A stretch of 64,000 nt of DNA from Muricea muricata (Eukaryota; Cnidaria; Anthozoa; Malacalcyonacea; Plexauridae). The stretch is taken from assembly GCA_963855995.1 (NCBI GenBank), contig OY979723.1:11360713-11424712 (forward strand), given 5' to 3'. Both the position numbers and the translations under genes were made by a program. A model generated the notes under the pieces. That model was given only the letters and a program-made list of their open reading frames with translations. It made no database searches and was not told the origin of the DNA. The stretch's first letter is position 1. Every line of letters starts with the position of its first letter. Below are positions 50,801-61,900 of the stretch, piece after piece.

Positions 50801-51827
50801 CTTTTAAGGAACTTTTTCAAAATTTTGAGCAATTGATCAGAGGCACTCGTAAACTTAAGCAAATGAATTGGTCAAATATTTTCGGAACGCTTCCATTGCC
50901 GCTACTGTAATTATTTTAGTACCTGCATTTATAACACTGTTGTGTGACCATGCTGCAATTCCTTTTGAATCAAGAATTATAAACTGTCTGCTCCTTGAAT
51001 TATAGGTTACTACATAAGTTGGAAAAAATACTAGTACTTACATAGTAGAAGGAAAAATGGGTTTTAAGGGGTCATTCACTAGATATGCGATCCTAGCTCG
51101 AGAGGGTAAGGGTTGACATTAATTGTGGATCGTGGTTACAAACAATGAATAGTGAAGGGGGTTCATCAAGCATCAGATTAGTTTGGAATAGGGGTACAAC
51201 ACCAAAGGTCACAATGTGCCAGAGGTGGATGGGCAGGGGGGGGGGGTAAGAGCATCAAATATTTGTGAACCAGTCTCTCAGTCCAACAGACCAAATAATT
51301 TGACATTACATGAACGTTTGAAAGCCTAAACCTAAATATATTATTGGTAATATAACCCCTGTCAGTGCCCCCATTAAATATTTACGCTCTTCCAGATAAT
51401 CTGTGCTGTTGCCATGGAAAACACAAAATAATGTAAACTTGAAGACAATTTGATACACACAGTTTTCTCTTTCAACTCAACCCAAACAATTCCCTACAAT
51501 ATCCCTACCATAAAGTTAGACGAATATCTTAATTCCAATCTTAAAACTATTGAACATTTATACAAGTCCTTAGCATTTAATTTCCACGTGCACCTTTGTG
51601 AACTATATTATGATATCATCTACTACAAGCAACAATAAGTTCCTTTATCCCTTTTTACCTCCGGTAATTTCTTTGCTCTTTGCCTTTGGTTTATAGCACG
51701 TTTTCGGTTGAAATCCATACGGTATTAGAAGATACGAGTCAGTTGGTTGCTCACTTGACTCCGAAATACTACCTCTACGAACAGCTTCACTGTCGGGCGA
51801 AATGTTGCTCGCTTCAGACTCGCTCAT
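35872..51827 (-). CDS. Large WD40-repeat protein, WDR87/WDR97-like
   Basis: Thirty exons join in frame: 51,659-51,827; 51,042-51,078; 50,923-50,993; 50,506-50,615; 49,388-49,507; 48,914-48,999; 48,478-48,541; 47,628-47,701; 47,072-47,151; 46,897-46,952; 46,295-46,404; 45,799-46,008; 45,553-45,720; 44,625-44,898; 44,387-44,461; 43,946-44,098; 43,396-43,462; 42,823-42,937; 42,433-42,533; 42,308-42,361; 42,046-42,096; 41,823-41,908; 41,200-41,298; 40,781-40,966; 40,531-40,558; 39,927-40,171; 39,361-39,774; 38,745-38,856; 37,488-38,315; 35,872-36,836. The sum is 5,208 nt, 1,735 aa. The start is MSESEASNIS; an ATG nine codons upstream is possible. Residues about 60-730 hold WD blades (ITGGTGGIRFWTF, SSQDGTVKVFSLD, SSSMDGSIKIWN, then GDLLAGFKNHVFSI), enough for two propellers. 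Residues about 780-1,735 are Ser/Glu/Lys/Arg-rich and disordered-looking. Family placement is inference from the double propeller and the GDLL motif. Relatives are linked to sperm and cilia. No enzyme motif. Confidence 0.85.
36885..37300. repeat. CAACAAG-rich interspersed repeat (intron 29)
   Basis: Starts AAAAACGCCACAGGCTTGTT and is built of CAACAAGTCTG / CTTGTTGCAA blocks in both orientations. It fills most of the last intron of the WD40 gene. Relatives are at 45,150-45,475 (inverted) and 53,608-53,925. Confidence 0.65.
42573..42772. repeat. GGGAAACATTG-rich repeat (intron 18)
   Basis: Repeated GGGAAACATTGTT / AACAATGTTCC blocks, with GGTCAAACTAGG at the left edge and TTTTCCCAG at the right. 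Looks like a diverged fold-back element occupying most of intron 18. Confidence 0.5.
43596..43797. mobile_element. MITE, TAGGGAGCTTTAGATTA ends (intron 16)
   Basis: 202 bp with inverted ends TAGGGAGCTTTAGATTA and TAATCTAAAGCTCCCTA. The inner part (GAACGACTACAAGATTTT) is also found, diverged, at about 55,085-55,110 in DNAJC2 intron 13, so a relative lies there. Confidence 0.8.
44150..44365. repeat. GGTGGGT-rich minisatellite (intron 15)
   Basis: Irregular GGTGGGTGGATT / GGTAGGTAGGTGGG units with strong G-over-C strand bias on the plus strand. The adjoining exon 15 ends at 44,387, so the array stops within about 25 bp of the splice donor. Confidence 0.8.
45150..45475. repeat. CAACAAG/CAAGTTG interspersed repeat (intron 13)
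   Basis: The family of 53,608-53,925 in inverted orientation, with shared blocks AACTTGCATCAAG and GCAAGTCTGCTGCAGGCTTG. Confidence 0.6.
46436..46875. repeat. 22-bp AACCCTAGCAATC minisatellite (intron 10)
   Basis: About 20 copies of a unit close to AACCCTAGCAATCATTAGTT plus AC. The AACCCTAG block looks superficially like telomere repeat, but the unit is 22 bp and contains no run of CCCTAA. Confidence 0.92.
48090..48230. mobile_element. Hairpin MITE (intron 7)
   Basis: 141 bp whose halves pair almost perfectly (ATATAAGAAAAAATATACTC, CGAAGAACAACATCTTGTA, CTCAAGATATGA) around a short loop. Confidence 0.85.
49610..50460. repeat. CCTTACACCCACCATAGGCTA minisatellite (intron 4)
   Basis: About 850 bp of imperfect repeats of roughly 20-22 bp, grading from CCTTACACCCACCATAGGCT on the left to shorter CCACCTTACA units on the right. 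It occupies nearly all of the 998-bp intron 4 of the WD40 gene. Confidence 0.9.
50716..50797. mobile_element. Small hairpin element (intron 3)
   Basis: CACAACTTCCTGTTTACTGA pairs with the inverted right half, around AATAAGATATAGCATTC. Related to 32,530-32,635. Confidence 0.75.
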
Positions 51828-52492
51828 TGCAAAAATATTTACTACTACAATCACGGTCCGACTATATAATCGACTTCAACGTAGCTACGACATAGAAGCG
51901 ATAAATTATTAAAACTACGAGACTGCAAAGCATCATGATAACTTTAAGAAATGCTCTAAATCACGAATGTCCACATTTGGGATAGCAACACCAGCAGAGC
52001 TCGGAATTTTGCGTTCTTTGACCGCATTTCACAAAATGCCATACATGCTCCCAAAAAGCTTCAACAAATAGTTTATACATAATTCCATCAGATTTACGAG
52101 ATAAATTTGCAGAATTATTGTATTAAAAGCCTTAAAATGAGAAACCATGTTTATAAAGGATTACCATCTCATTTTGTATTTTGAATTTCTCTACAAATGA
52201 CGTCACGCAGTGTTTGTGTTAAGGTGGACTTGCATCGTCTGCAGATGTGTTTGTCCTGTTACTTTGTAACAACTGTACCTACAACTTACACCATTGAAAT
52301 AATACATATTTGCATTAAATAGGTATCAATTTTTGAAATAATACATGTCTGTTATGCCTATGACTTATGCATATAGGCATTAAAGTTAATCAGTCTGGCT
52401 AAATTCAGCTGGTTGGGAGGTGCCAAGGTTCATGATATCATTGTGTCTTCGTTTGGGTAATAATCTCGTACGAAGACTTTCGACCAACATTA
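51828..52492. other. Intergenic between DNAJC2 and the WD40 gene
   Basis: The promoter and 5' UTR of the WD40 gene should lie here (reading leftward). No TATA box or other core element is convincing. CAAAATGCC/AAATGAG AT-rich DNA only. Confidence 0.5.
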
Positions 52493-52906
52493 CACGGCAA
52501 AAAGTAAACACTTGTTCAAAGTTGATGCTTGTTCATGGTTGTCCACAGTTTAAAACCCAACAGAACTCATGTCGGGATTGGCTTGTGCAAAACTATGGGC
52601 CCATCTCGTCATATACTTTATACCAACCAATAGTTATGTCTGGTTTGGTTAATTGTTCCTTGATGCATGAACAGCTGAAAAAATACAGTAGGCACGTGAT
52701 GAGATAAGTGCCGATTTTTGCACAAACCTTGACACTAACACCTACATAGAACGAGTTCTGTTGTTGTCCAAAAAAGCCTCCAAACCATGTACAATTCTAT
52801 TTACTGTGGTTGAAAAATATTGTTTACAGCCATGAACAATCTAGGCAGCATAAGATTGTTCAATTCTGTTTTTATCCAACTTGAACAAGAGATACTTTTT
52901 GCCGTG
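52493..52906. mobile_element. MITE, CACGGCAAAAAGTA ends, abutting DNAJC2
   Basis: 414 bp with inverted ends CACGGCAAAAAGTA...CTTGTTCAA. The right end stops 7 bp before the DNAJC2 stop codon (52,914-52,916), so the 3' UTR of DNAJC2 must run into it. The frame at 52,420-52,707 is not a gene. Confidence 0.8.
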
Positions 52907-52913
52907 CATAAAA

Positions 52914-55900
52914 TTACGATTTGTTGGTCTTCGCTGCGACAGATTTCTTAGCTTTCACCATTTCCACGAGATCCTAACACGTTGAGAAAATATGCAAAAA
53001 GTTTTAACGTAAGTAGCTTATCCCTATTCGTCATGACTCGTCATTCATCAAGTGCCCTAAACAGAAACATTAACCCCCCTACCAGAAATATCCAAAAACG
53101 GTACATTTCCAGGGAGTGACTGAGTGACGAATCATGACGAGTAGAGCTTACACAAACAACACTGAATAGAACCTTCTGTACTACATTCTGTGGTTTCAGT
53201 ACAGAATAAAAGTGGACAATTCCATTGCAATTCTATCACATGGACACATCACCTTGTATCTTCTCATGCATTCTTTCTTGGTCCTTCCTGGAATTTCTGC
53301 GGCTATTTTATCCCATCGTTCAGGCGTACTTGACGGGAACTTCCGAAGAGCATTTTCCAGCAGCTAAGAAGCCATAAATACATTACAGTCTCTTCATGGA
53401 AACATTCAAGCAACAGTCAAAAATAGTACAACTTTACCTTTTGTTCCTCAGTTTTCCATGGCTTCTCCGCGGCTGCCAAAGGCTGAGATGCCGAAGTGCC
53501 ACCTTAATAAACAAAACAAACCTTAACAATATAAATTGGTAAAATATCTCTCAAAATATTCACTCCTGCGACGTTTGTTCCCAAATACACTACTAAAGAA
53601 TAGACCACACAGCCAAAAACACCACAGGCGTGATGCAAGTTGTAGATTTTACAAGCTTGATGCAAGTTTGTCATCAAGTTGCATCAAGTCCGTTCACTTC
53701 ATCAAGGTGAATCAGGTCTGTAAAAATCAGACTTAATCCAACCTTGATATTTGCAGACTTGGTGCAAGTTGGTGAAACAACTTACGTCAAGATTGTTGAT
53801 AAAAAGTTTTGACAATCAACTTGCATCAAGTCGGTTGACAATTTGCAGTGCAGTTGCAGTAGCCATCAAGCCGGAACAAGCGATGTGAACGGATCCTGAT
53901 AACAGCTTGGGGACGGTTTTTCAAAGCTAGCTAGGTTAACCTGAGTTATGACTTAAACCCCTTTATCCCACTGTTTTAACCATACCATACTATACCACAT
54001 TACACCCCACCATACTCAACCACACCATATCGCATCACACTTCACCATTCTACACCATACCACACCATACCACAACATACCACACCACACCACACCACAC
54101 CACACCGCACCGCACCGCACCGCACCGCACCGCACCACACCACACCATACCATACCACACCATACCACAGCCCACCACACCCCACCCCACCATACCACAC
54201 CATACCAAACCCCATTATACCACACCACACCCCATCATACCACATCCCATCATACCACACCCCATCATACCCCACCCCACCATACCGCACCCCACATCAC
54301 CATATTCCACACCACACCTATTTATTCTGCTGTGTACCAGCTAACAACTACACCGCACGCTAACAAGCAGATACGCACCATTGTCATATCTCTCAGTCGG
54401 GTTGGACGGACTCGGAGTTGAAGTGGTTGGACCAGACAGCGTTTTGTCAAACTTCGCAAAGGCGTTCTTATTCGCGTTCTCTATTTGCGTCGTATCTAAG
54501 AACATCAGATATGGTTGATTACATTACAGCCTGGGAAACAATGGGTTTAATTCAGCACAATCAGCAATCAGATGTAAGCGCTTACCAAATTTCTGAAGTT
54601 CTTTAACTTTTTTGATAACATGTTTGGATGTTTTTACAGCATCGCCTTTTGAGTGATGGTTTATATATTCCGCTATTACTTCCCATCTGGAATGGTGATG
54701 ACAAATGATTTTATGGGTAATAATTCCATGTTCTCAGTTCGCAAAATTAAATCTAAATCCAAGCCCTAAATCCAATCAAATCTTTAATCCATCAAAGTTA
54801 AAAAATGAAAAATAAAACGTTGGCTAGGATTAGGGTTGGGGATTGGATTAAGATTTATATTCGCCATACTGAGAACACGAAATTAGTACCATTTTATGGG
54901 TCCGTTCGAAATAGCCATACCTCACTTGCAACCGAGAACGAACATGATTATATGCATCTTGGTGCCATGCACTCAAATGAAAATGATATTTTCTTAGTGT
55001 TATTCTGAGTTTTAAATCCAGACTGGGAAAACTATGACAGCCTATGCTTCCAAGATAATAGAGAGATTTATATTGGACTATAAGAACGAGAACAACTACA
55101 AGATTTTCAGCTACTGCAAACTTGATATTTGAAACAATAAGTCTTGAAAACATCAGATGATGCAAAGCGTAGACACATACGGGTTTGTAGGAAAGAGTAC
55201 GACTACCAGATTAATTTCTCCACCACAAATCCGCATTCGTATTGGACTTTTAACCGTTTAGACGAAATTTTGAAAAAAATCGAAACAGGAAAAATATAAC
55301 CACAGCTTGAAAGAGCAACCTAAACTTAGTAAAATTGCAAAGTTTGGTTGTAAAATGTTGTAAACTATAGAAAATATAGCCTTGCAAAGTTGGCAAATTT
55401 TCTGTAGTTTTGTATTATCCGTGAGAAATGAATATTCAACTAATTTCTTTTTTCAATATTTCGTCTAAAAGGTTAAAGGTCCATTGTGTAAAAAAACCCC
55501 AGGATATTATCAAGTTCGCAATAGTTGATTTCCAACTGGAAAATCTTCTAGTCGTTTGTTGTTCTCGTAGCTATAAACAAACTTAAACCTCTCTCGTGCT
55601 GCCGGACATAATGTAACCCAAATTCTTCGTTGTATTAATGATGTTCTACCTAGAATTTGTCCCCGCTGGAAACAGCTTGACAGCTTTGATTAAGAGCTCT
55701 TGTTCGTCATCATTCCAGAACGAGCTCGAACCAGTTTCGCTTCCGGTATCTTTGGCAGTTCTCTTTTCCTGAACTTCTTTTGCCGCTCTCTCGTCCTCTA
55801 AGGCTAGTTGTTCTTTTAGTTTGCCTAACTAAACAAGACAGAGCACTTTAAGCGTGATTCTATCACAGAAACGCGTGATAGTTATTGTTCGAGGGACAGG

Positions 55901-58900
55901 CTGTCTCTGGTATCCAAGATCATATAAACAGACACCAACTTACCTCTTGCAAAAATATACCACTAATTTCATCCTTACTATCTTGTTTGAATGACTTGCG
56001 TAAATTTTGTAACCTACAAATGACTAAAGTTGCTCAAGGAGTTTCGTACTTGGTTTAAATTCCAGTTTCCATTTGGTCGTAACTGTGATCGTAGCAAAGT
56101 CATTCTCGACGATCTACCTTTTCTTTTGTGAGCTGTATTCAAATTTGTCATATTAAGTGTAGACCATTGATATGTATTAAAGCTGGATAATACATCTAGT
56201 GTTGGGTTTTGAAGCCGGAAGTACGTCAGATTTTTAGACTAGCGGCCATGTGGCCATGTTGGATAGCCCTACTCGAACATCGAATGCTATAGATTTCTAC
56301 TACACGATGAATAGCTTACATTTTTAAAAAAAGTTTTACGTTTTAAGGCAAATTAAAGCCTATTTTCCACTTGGCGACTTTATTCGCGCAACGTGAAGCA
56401 AAAACAGGAATTCGGCAACGTGATTGGTTAATTATTGGTTAGGAACCGTTCCTACTTTTTTTTCTGTTCGCGCAAACAAATTCGCCAAGTGGAAAACGGG
56501 CTTAAAGCTTCCTACAACAATCAGTTTTCTAACAGAAACTACGTTGACTCACTCCTTGAGTGGGACCATTCAACATGACCGCCGATCTCAAAATATAACG
56601 TGTTTCCGTCTTCAATTTTATTTGGGTTTTGTATTACGATGCACAATCCAGTCTTAATACATGTCAATGGTGTAGACCGGCGCACATACTCTATCACATT
56701 AGTCACTTTGATATATTCACAACATTCACGACTAAATGGAAACCACCAGACTTAAACTTGATGAACAGGGCTGTGACTAGAGCGTTAGGTGCATATTTTT
56801 TAAGTCAGTTGTTTTTAAAGTTGACTTCAAAAGAAATTAGTTGGGTAGAACACGAGTATATTAATTTGCACCCCGCCCAATCAATGCTTTAGTTACGGCT
56901 CTGCTTGTGAATACCATTGTTTCATTGCTGACTTTCTCAAATTCCACCCACCTATCAAGTGACAGTGTTTCTAATAATTTTTCGGTTAATTCCATTTTCT
57001 CTACCAAGTCTTTCTCGTCTTTCGAGAAGTAATTGTGTTCCTAAAAGTCACAAAATAACGTAGATATGTAAGCAAGTCACATAAAACTAAATGCTCTATG
57101 ATATAACGTGGCACCATTTCGCGTTCTTACCTTACAAGTCGTTCTTATAATTTTCTTTTCCTTTTTCAAGGCATTTCTAAGTTTATCTTTCTCTTTCTTG
57201 GCAGCCTGTGCCTGTTTAAAACGTTTCCATTAATGACACAGACTTTTTCTTCGTTTATTTGTCGGCCATCACTTTGGACTCGGGTCACTTTCGTGAAGTG
57301 TTAGACAATGCTCTGTCATTGTATTCCGGTTTCTTCCCACAAGGAAAGTTGGCAAAAAAGTTGCGATTGAAAAACAGATCTCGCTGAGATTCATAAACCT
57401 TAAGGCTTCTTTACACCCAAAAATTTCTACAGCTTTCGCTTTTTGATAGATGGGAATGAGTGGACAATCAGAAATGTTCAAGTGAGAAGTCATACACTTT
57501 GAGTCGTAACACTTAGAGTCCTACACAGGAGTCGTTCACATCGCTGAAGAGGTGAAAATAAAAGTAGAATTCTTGGGTGTAAAAAAGCCTTAAAACTTGC
57601 CTTCTCTTTCGCTTCTTGTTCTTCTTGTTCTCGTAAAATCCTCTCTGCTTCCAGCGCCTCTTGCCTTTTCTATTTCACAAGAGCAACGGACAATCAGTAA
57701 CATATCAATCGATTCCTACCTGCTTCCAGTTAATAGAGATAGTTTTATAGGGGGGAGGGATGAACATCCCTTCAGGGCTTAAGTGGTATAACCCCTGTTA
57801 AATATATATTAAGCAATGCGACCAAAGTCCATCTGGTCTATTTTCTGCAAACCACGGTTTATTTTAAATTAATTTTGCTACACGTCTTAAAACTATGGCT
57901 CTAAAATAAAATAGGTTGTTTCACAGTAGTTTCTGTTATTAACTATGGTTTCTGAGTGAACTGTAGTTTACTTTTAACTATATAGTTTTTGCTACAGGGG
58001 TTGATAAAAAAAGTGATTAAATTTAACTATGATCAGTGGATACCTCAGAACCACGTATTTTGTACCTAATTACCAATTAACTAGAAAACAGGGATAAAAA
58101 AGTGATCAAGCATTTTATACAATCGGACTCAGACAATTAGCAATATATAGTTGTCAACAAAAATATTAAATTATACTACACTATAGTTTATGTCAATAAT
58201 TTCAACAGGGGGGGGGGGGTGTTAAGCCGAGCTCCTACAAAATGCCCTGGACTCATTCTATACAATCACCTTTTCCTGTTCCTCAGCTGCCAACCTCGCT
58301 GCTTCTTCCTTCGCTTTCTTCTCCGCGATTTTTCTTTCCTTCTCCTCCTCGCGGAATTTCTTTAAACGTGGATCGCAAGTATAGCAGTTGTCTAGAAACA
58401 CGGACGAGGTAAGAAAACGCACGTGACAGCCGCATGGCCAAGGGGTGATGATGCCTTACCTACTAAGGTTCGCAATCTTGTTGTTTCTTCCTTTTTCCGT
58501 TTTTGTCTCATCGCTCTGTTTTGTTTTTCCATCCACCTTCGTTCATCGCGACTTTTTAATAAAACACAAGAACTTGAAGTCACCTGAACGCAAGCAGTGG
58601 GGGAGGTGGGGGAGGAAGGGTGCGGGGGAGGGGGGAGGGGTGTCGTGCCCTTAGAGACGAACGTCAAGAATGCAAAGTCGGAATAGACGTTAGAAGTCCT
58701 TACATCACGTCAGCGTTAAACAATGAATTGCAATGCAATGTGGGAAACATGTGGGAAAAATTACCTTGTATTTATATGCACTGAAAACCGTGTGACGTAA
58801 GCACTTTTAAGGTCTATTGAACCCGTGATGAACGAACGATTGTGCCGGAACTATTTCGCAGTGCCTCGTGATCATTTTAGTTTGGTTTTGAACAAGTTCC

Positions 58901-61900
58901 AACTTTCTCTAATTTACAACAAAGAGTTATGAAGTATTCTCCTGCTTAGCGCTGGGTTAATGGACCTTTAACCTTTTAGGCGAAATTTTGAAAAAATTCT
59001 AAATAGGCAAAAATAATATCACAGCTTGGAAGAGCATCCTAAACTTAGTAAAATTGCTAAGTTTGCTTGTAAAATGTCGTATACTATAGAAAATATAGCC
59101 TTGCGAATTTGGCAAATTTTGTATACATTTGTATTACGGGTGGAAAATAATACCCAGTTGATACCCTTGGGTATTCATTTCTCACGGATAATACAAAACT
59201 ACCGAAAATTTGCCAACTTCGCAAGGCTATATTTTCTATAGTTTACAACATTTTACAACCAAACTTTGCAATTTTACTAAGCCTAGGATGCTCTTTCAAG
59301 CTGTGGTAATATTTTTTTCAAAATTTCGATTTTTTTCAAAATTTCGTCTAAAAGGTTAAATGTCCATTTGTGCTCGTTTGGCCGGCTTTTTTTTCTTTAT
59401 TAAGATGGCTACATAGCTAAATAATAACAAGTTGTCCTGAACACAAACCTCTCGCCTTTCTCCTTCTCTTCTTCGTCCAAATACGAAAATTCCCTCCACG
59501 AATCAAATTCATACCTGAATACAAAACACGAGGAAACAAAGCACGCTACGGAGCTGAGCTCAACAACTACACGCGTGAAAACGTGCGAACGTAAAGTCAG
59601 CAAACAAGTTGTAACAATATAAAAAGAAACAAATTCCGAAAAATAAAGTCATCTTCCAATTTAAGATACGAATCACTATATTTTCGGAATTTGTTTCTTT
59701 CTATATTTTCTTAAATTGTCGGCTGGCCGTGGTTTTTGGATGAAGTTGTAACAAGTCTGACCATAAGTTGCCACGGCCAGGTCCGTGTGCCAGTTGATCT
59801 GAAAACACGGAAAAGAACTGGCACTCGTTGGCGTTTTAGCCTGTGTTTTCGGTCCGTTCCTTTGATTGTTTACGGGTGTACAAAAATTTTAAAACGCACC
59901 AAAACTTATAAAATTCGTCCACGTCTTCAAAGCTCGAGTCTTCATCTCCGAGGTCTGGTACCGGCTGCTGCGTTGACCACCTGCAAGCGTGGCGAAGTTT
60001 AGGTCATGTTTACACCAAGAACGTTCTTGTCAAATTTCAACACTAACCCCACATCCTCCGCAGACGCTTTTTGGGCATGCGGGACCGCTTCAAAATAAGC
60101 CTGCAAGACATAACCTACCTGCTAATAGACCTTTCGGTAATTACGTCACAGCTAACACTGTTTTCAACTTAGGACCACCTTAAATGTAGTGGATTTTAAG
60201 CTTGTTTCTCATGGCTATGGTCAGAGGCCCGAAACATCCTTCGTCAACACATGCATAAAAAAGAATTTGGGATTTCGACTATTAAACATGGAAATAAGCT
60301 TAAACACGAAAACGAGGCTGAGGGTCATGGCCCCTCAGCCTCGGTTTCGTGTTTAAGCTTATTTCCACATTTATTGGTCAAAATTATCTAAAATTATTTT
60401 TTATGCATGTGTTGACGAAGGACGTCCTGCGCCCTGACCATAGCCTATTAGAAACAAACTTAAAATCCACTCTATTTAAGGTGGTCCTAAGTTGAAAACA
60501 TTGTTAGCTGTGACGTAATTACCGGAAAGGTCTATTGGCCCTGAAAAACGCCTGCGTAGGAGGTAGAGAACTGAGCTATGAGGTAGACACGTACCTACAG
60601 TTCATATCAAACACTGGCCCAAAAACCTGGTAGAAATTAATCTTGGAATTTGGGTTAACAGGTGGAACGTAATCGTCGAACGTCGAATCAATGCTATCAT
60701 ACGCTCGTCTCTTTGCTTTATTCATTAATATTTCTCCAGCTTTTGTAATGCATGTAAAATATTCTTGAACAGCTTCCAAATGCAGCTTTGATTTTCGAGA
60801 GTGGCTTTTATCAGGGTGATGTTTCAGCACCATTTTTCTGTCTGAAGAACATTAGATATCTTATTTTTTTAATCTGAACAAGTTAGAACATAGAACATGT
60901 ATGGAAGAGATCCCTCTAATACAGACATCTTTCTAACACAGACATCTCTCTAATATAAAGATCTCTCTAATATAGACATCTCTCTAATACAAACATCTCT
61001 CTAATACAGACATCTCTCTAATACAGACATCTCTCTAATACAGACACCTCTCTAATACAGACACCTCTCTAATACAGACATCTTTCTAATACAGAAATCT
61101 CTCTAATACAGAAATCTCTCTAATACAGGCATCTCTCTAATACAGATACCTCTCTAATACAGACACCTCCCTAATATAGACATCTCTCTAATACAGAAAT
61201 CTCTCTCTAATACCAATAACTTTATACTGTATTTCAAATAACTTCTTCAGTAAACAGCCCCCCATGTCTCACACATTTTTGTTCAATACTTACAGGCCCT
61301 CTTTATTTCTTCTTCAGTGGCTTTATATCTATGATTTTTTAAACCAAGTATCTTGTAATGATCTTGGTCCTAAGATGACAACGTCATAGTGACAATGATG
61401 AACAAAATTTGTGCTAATTCTTTCAACTGTTTGGAAAATAGCACATGTTGACTTATTGCAGCTAGATGACCAGAAAACATGGAAAAGTACTGGCACTAGT
61501 TGTCAAATAGAAATACATTTTTGAGCCAAAGTAGAAAATTTCTCATTAAGTATAACTTACTTCAGTTCCAAATTTCTGGTGGACTTATAATTTTCTTTAC
61601 TAAACATGATTACAAAGTTTCAACAAGTTTGATAAAGGAAAATAAATGATATAAGTGATTAAAAACAGCAAAATGGATTTTTATTCGGCAGCTAGTTCCA
61701 GGCCTTTTACTCACGGTCAGATGAACTGGGAAATTGCTAAACCTTTTGTCATGCATAATGCAGCTTTCTCAAATTCATATACCAAAGAATTTTATCTGTT
61801 TAAGAAATGAATTCTGCTTAAAAAAGGGTAATTTAATAAGAATCATTCTCCCATACAAACATTTTCCCCATTACAGAGAGAATGTACTGACACATGTGGA

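Noticed and set aside
52420..52707. 95-codon plus-strand frame starting MPRFMISLCL
   Set aside because: More than two thirds of it lies inside the MITE at 52,493-52,906.
54016..54290. Minus-strand frames of W, G, V, C and Y repeats
   Set aside because: Translation of the CCACACCATA satellite within a DNAJC2 intron.
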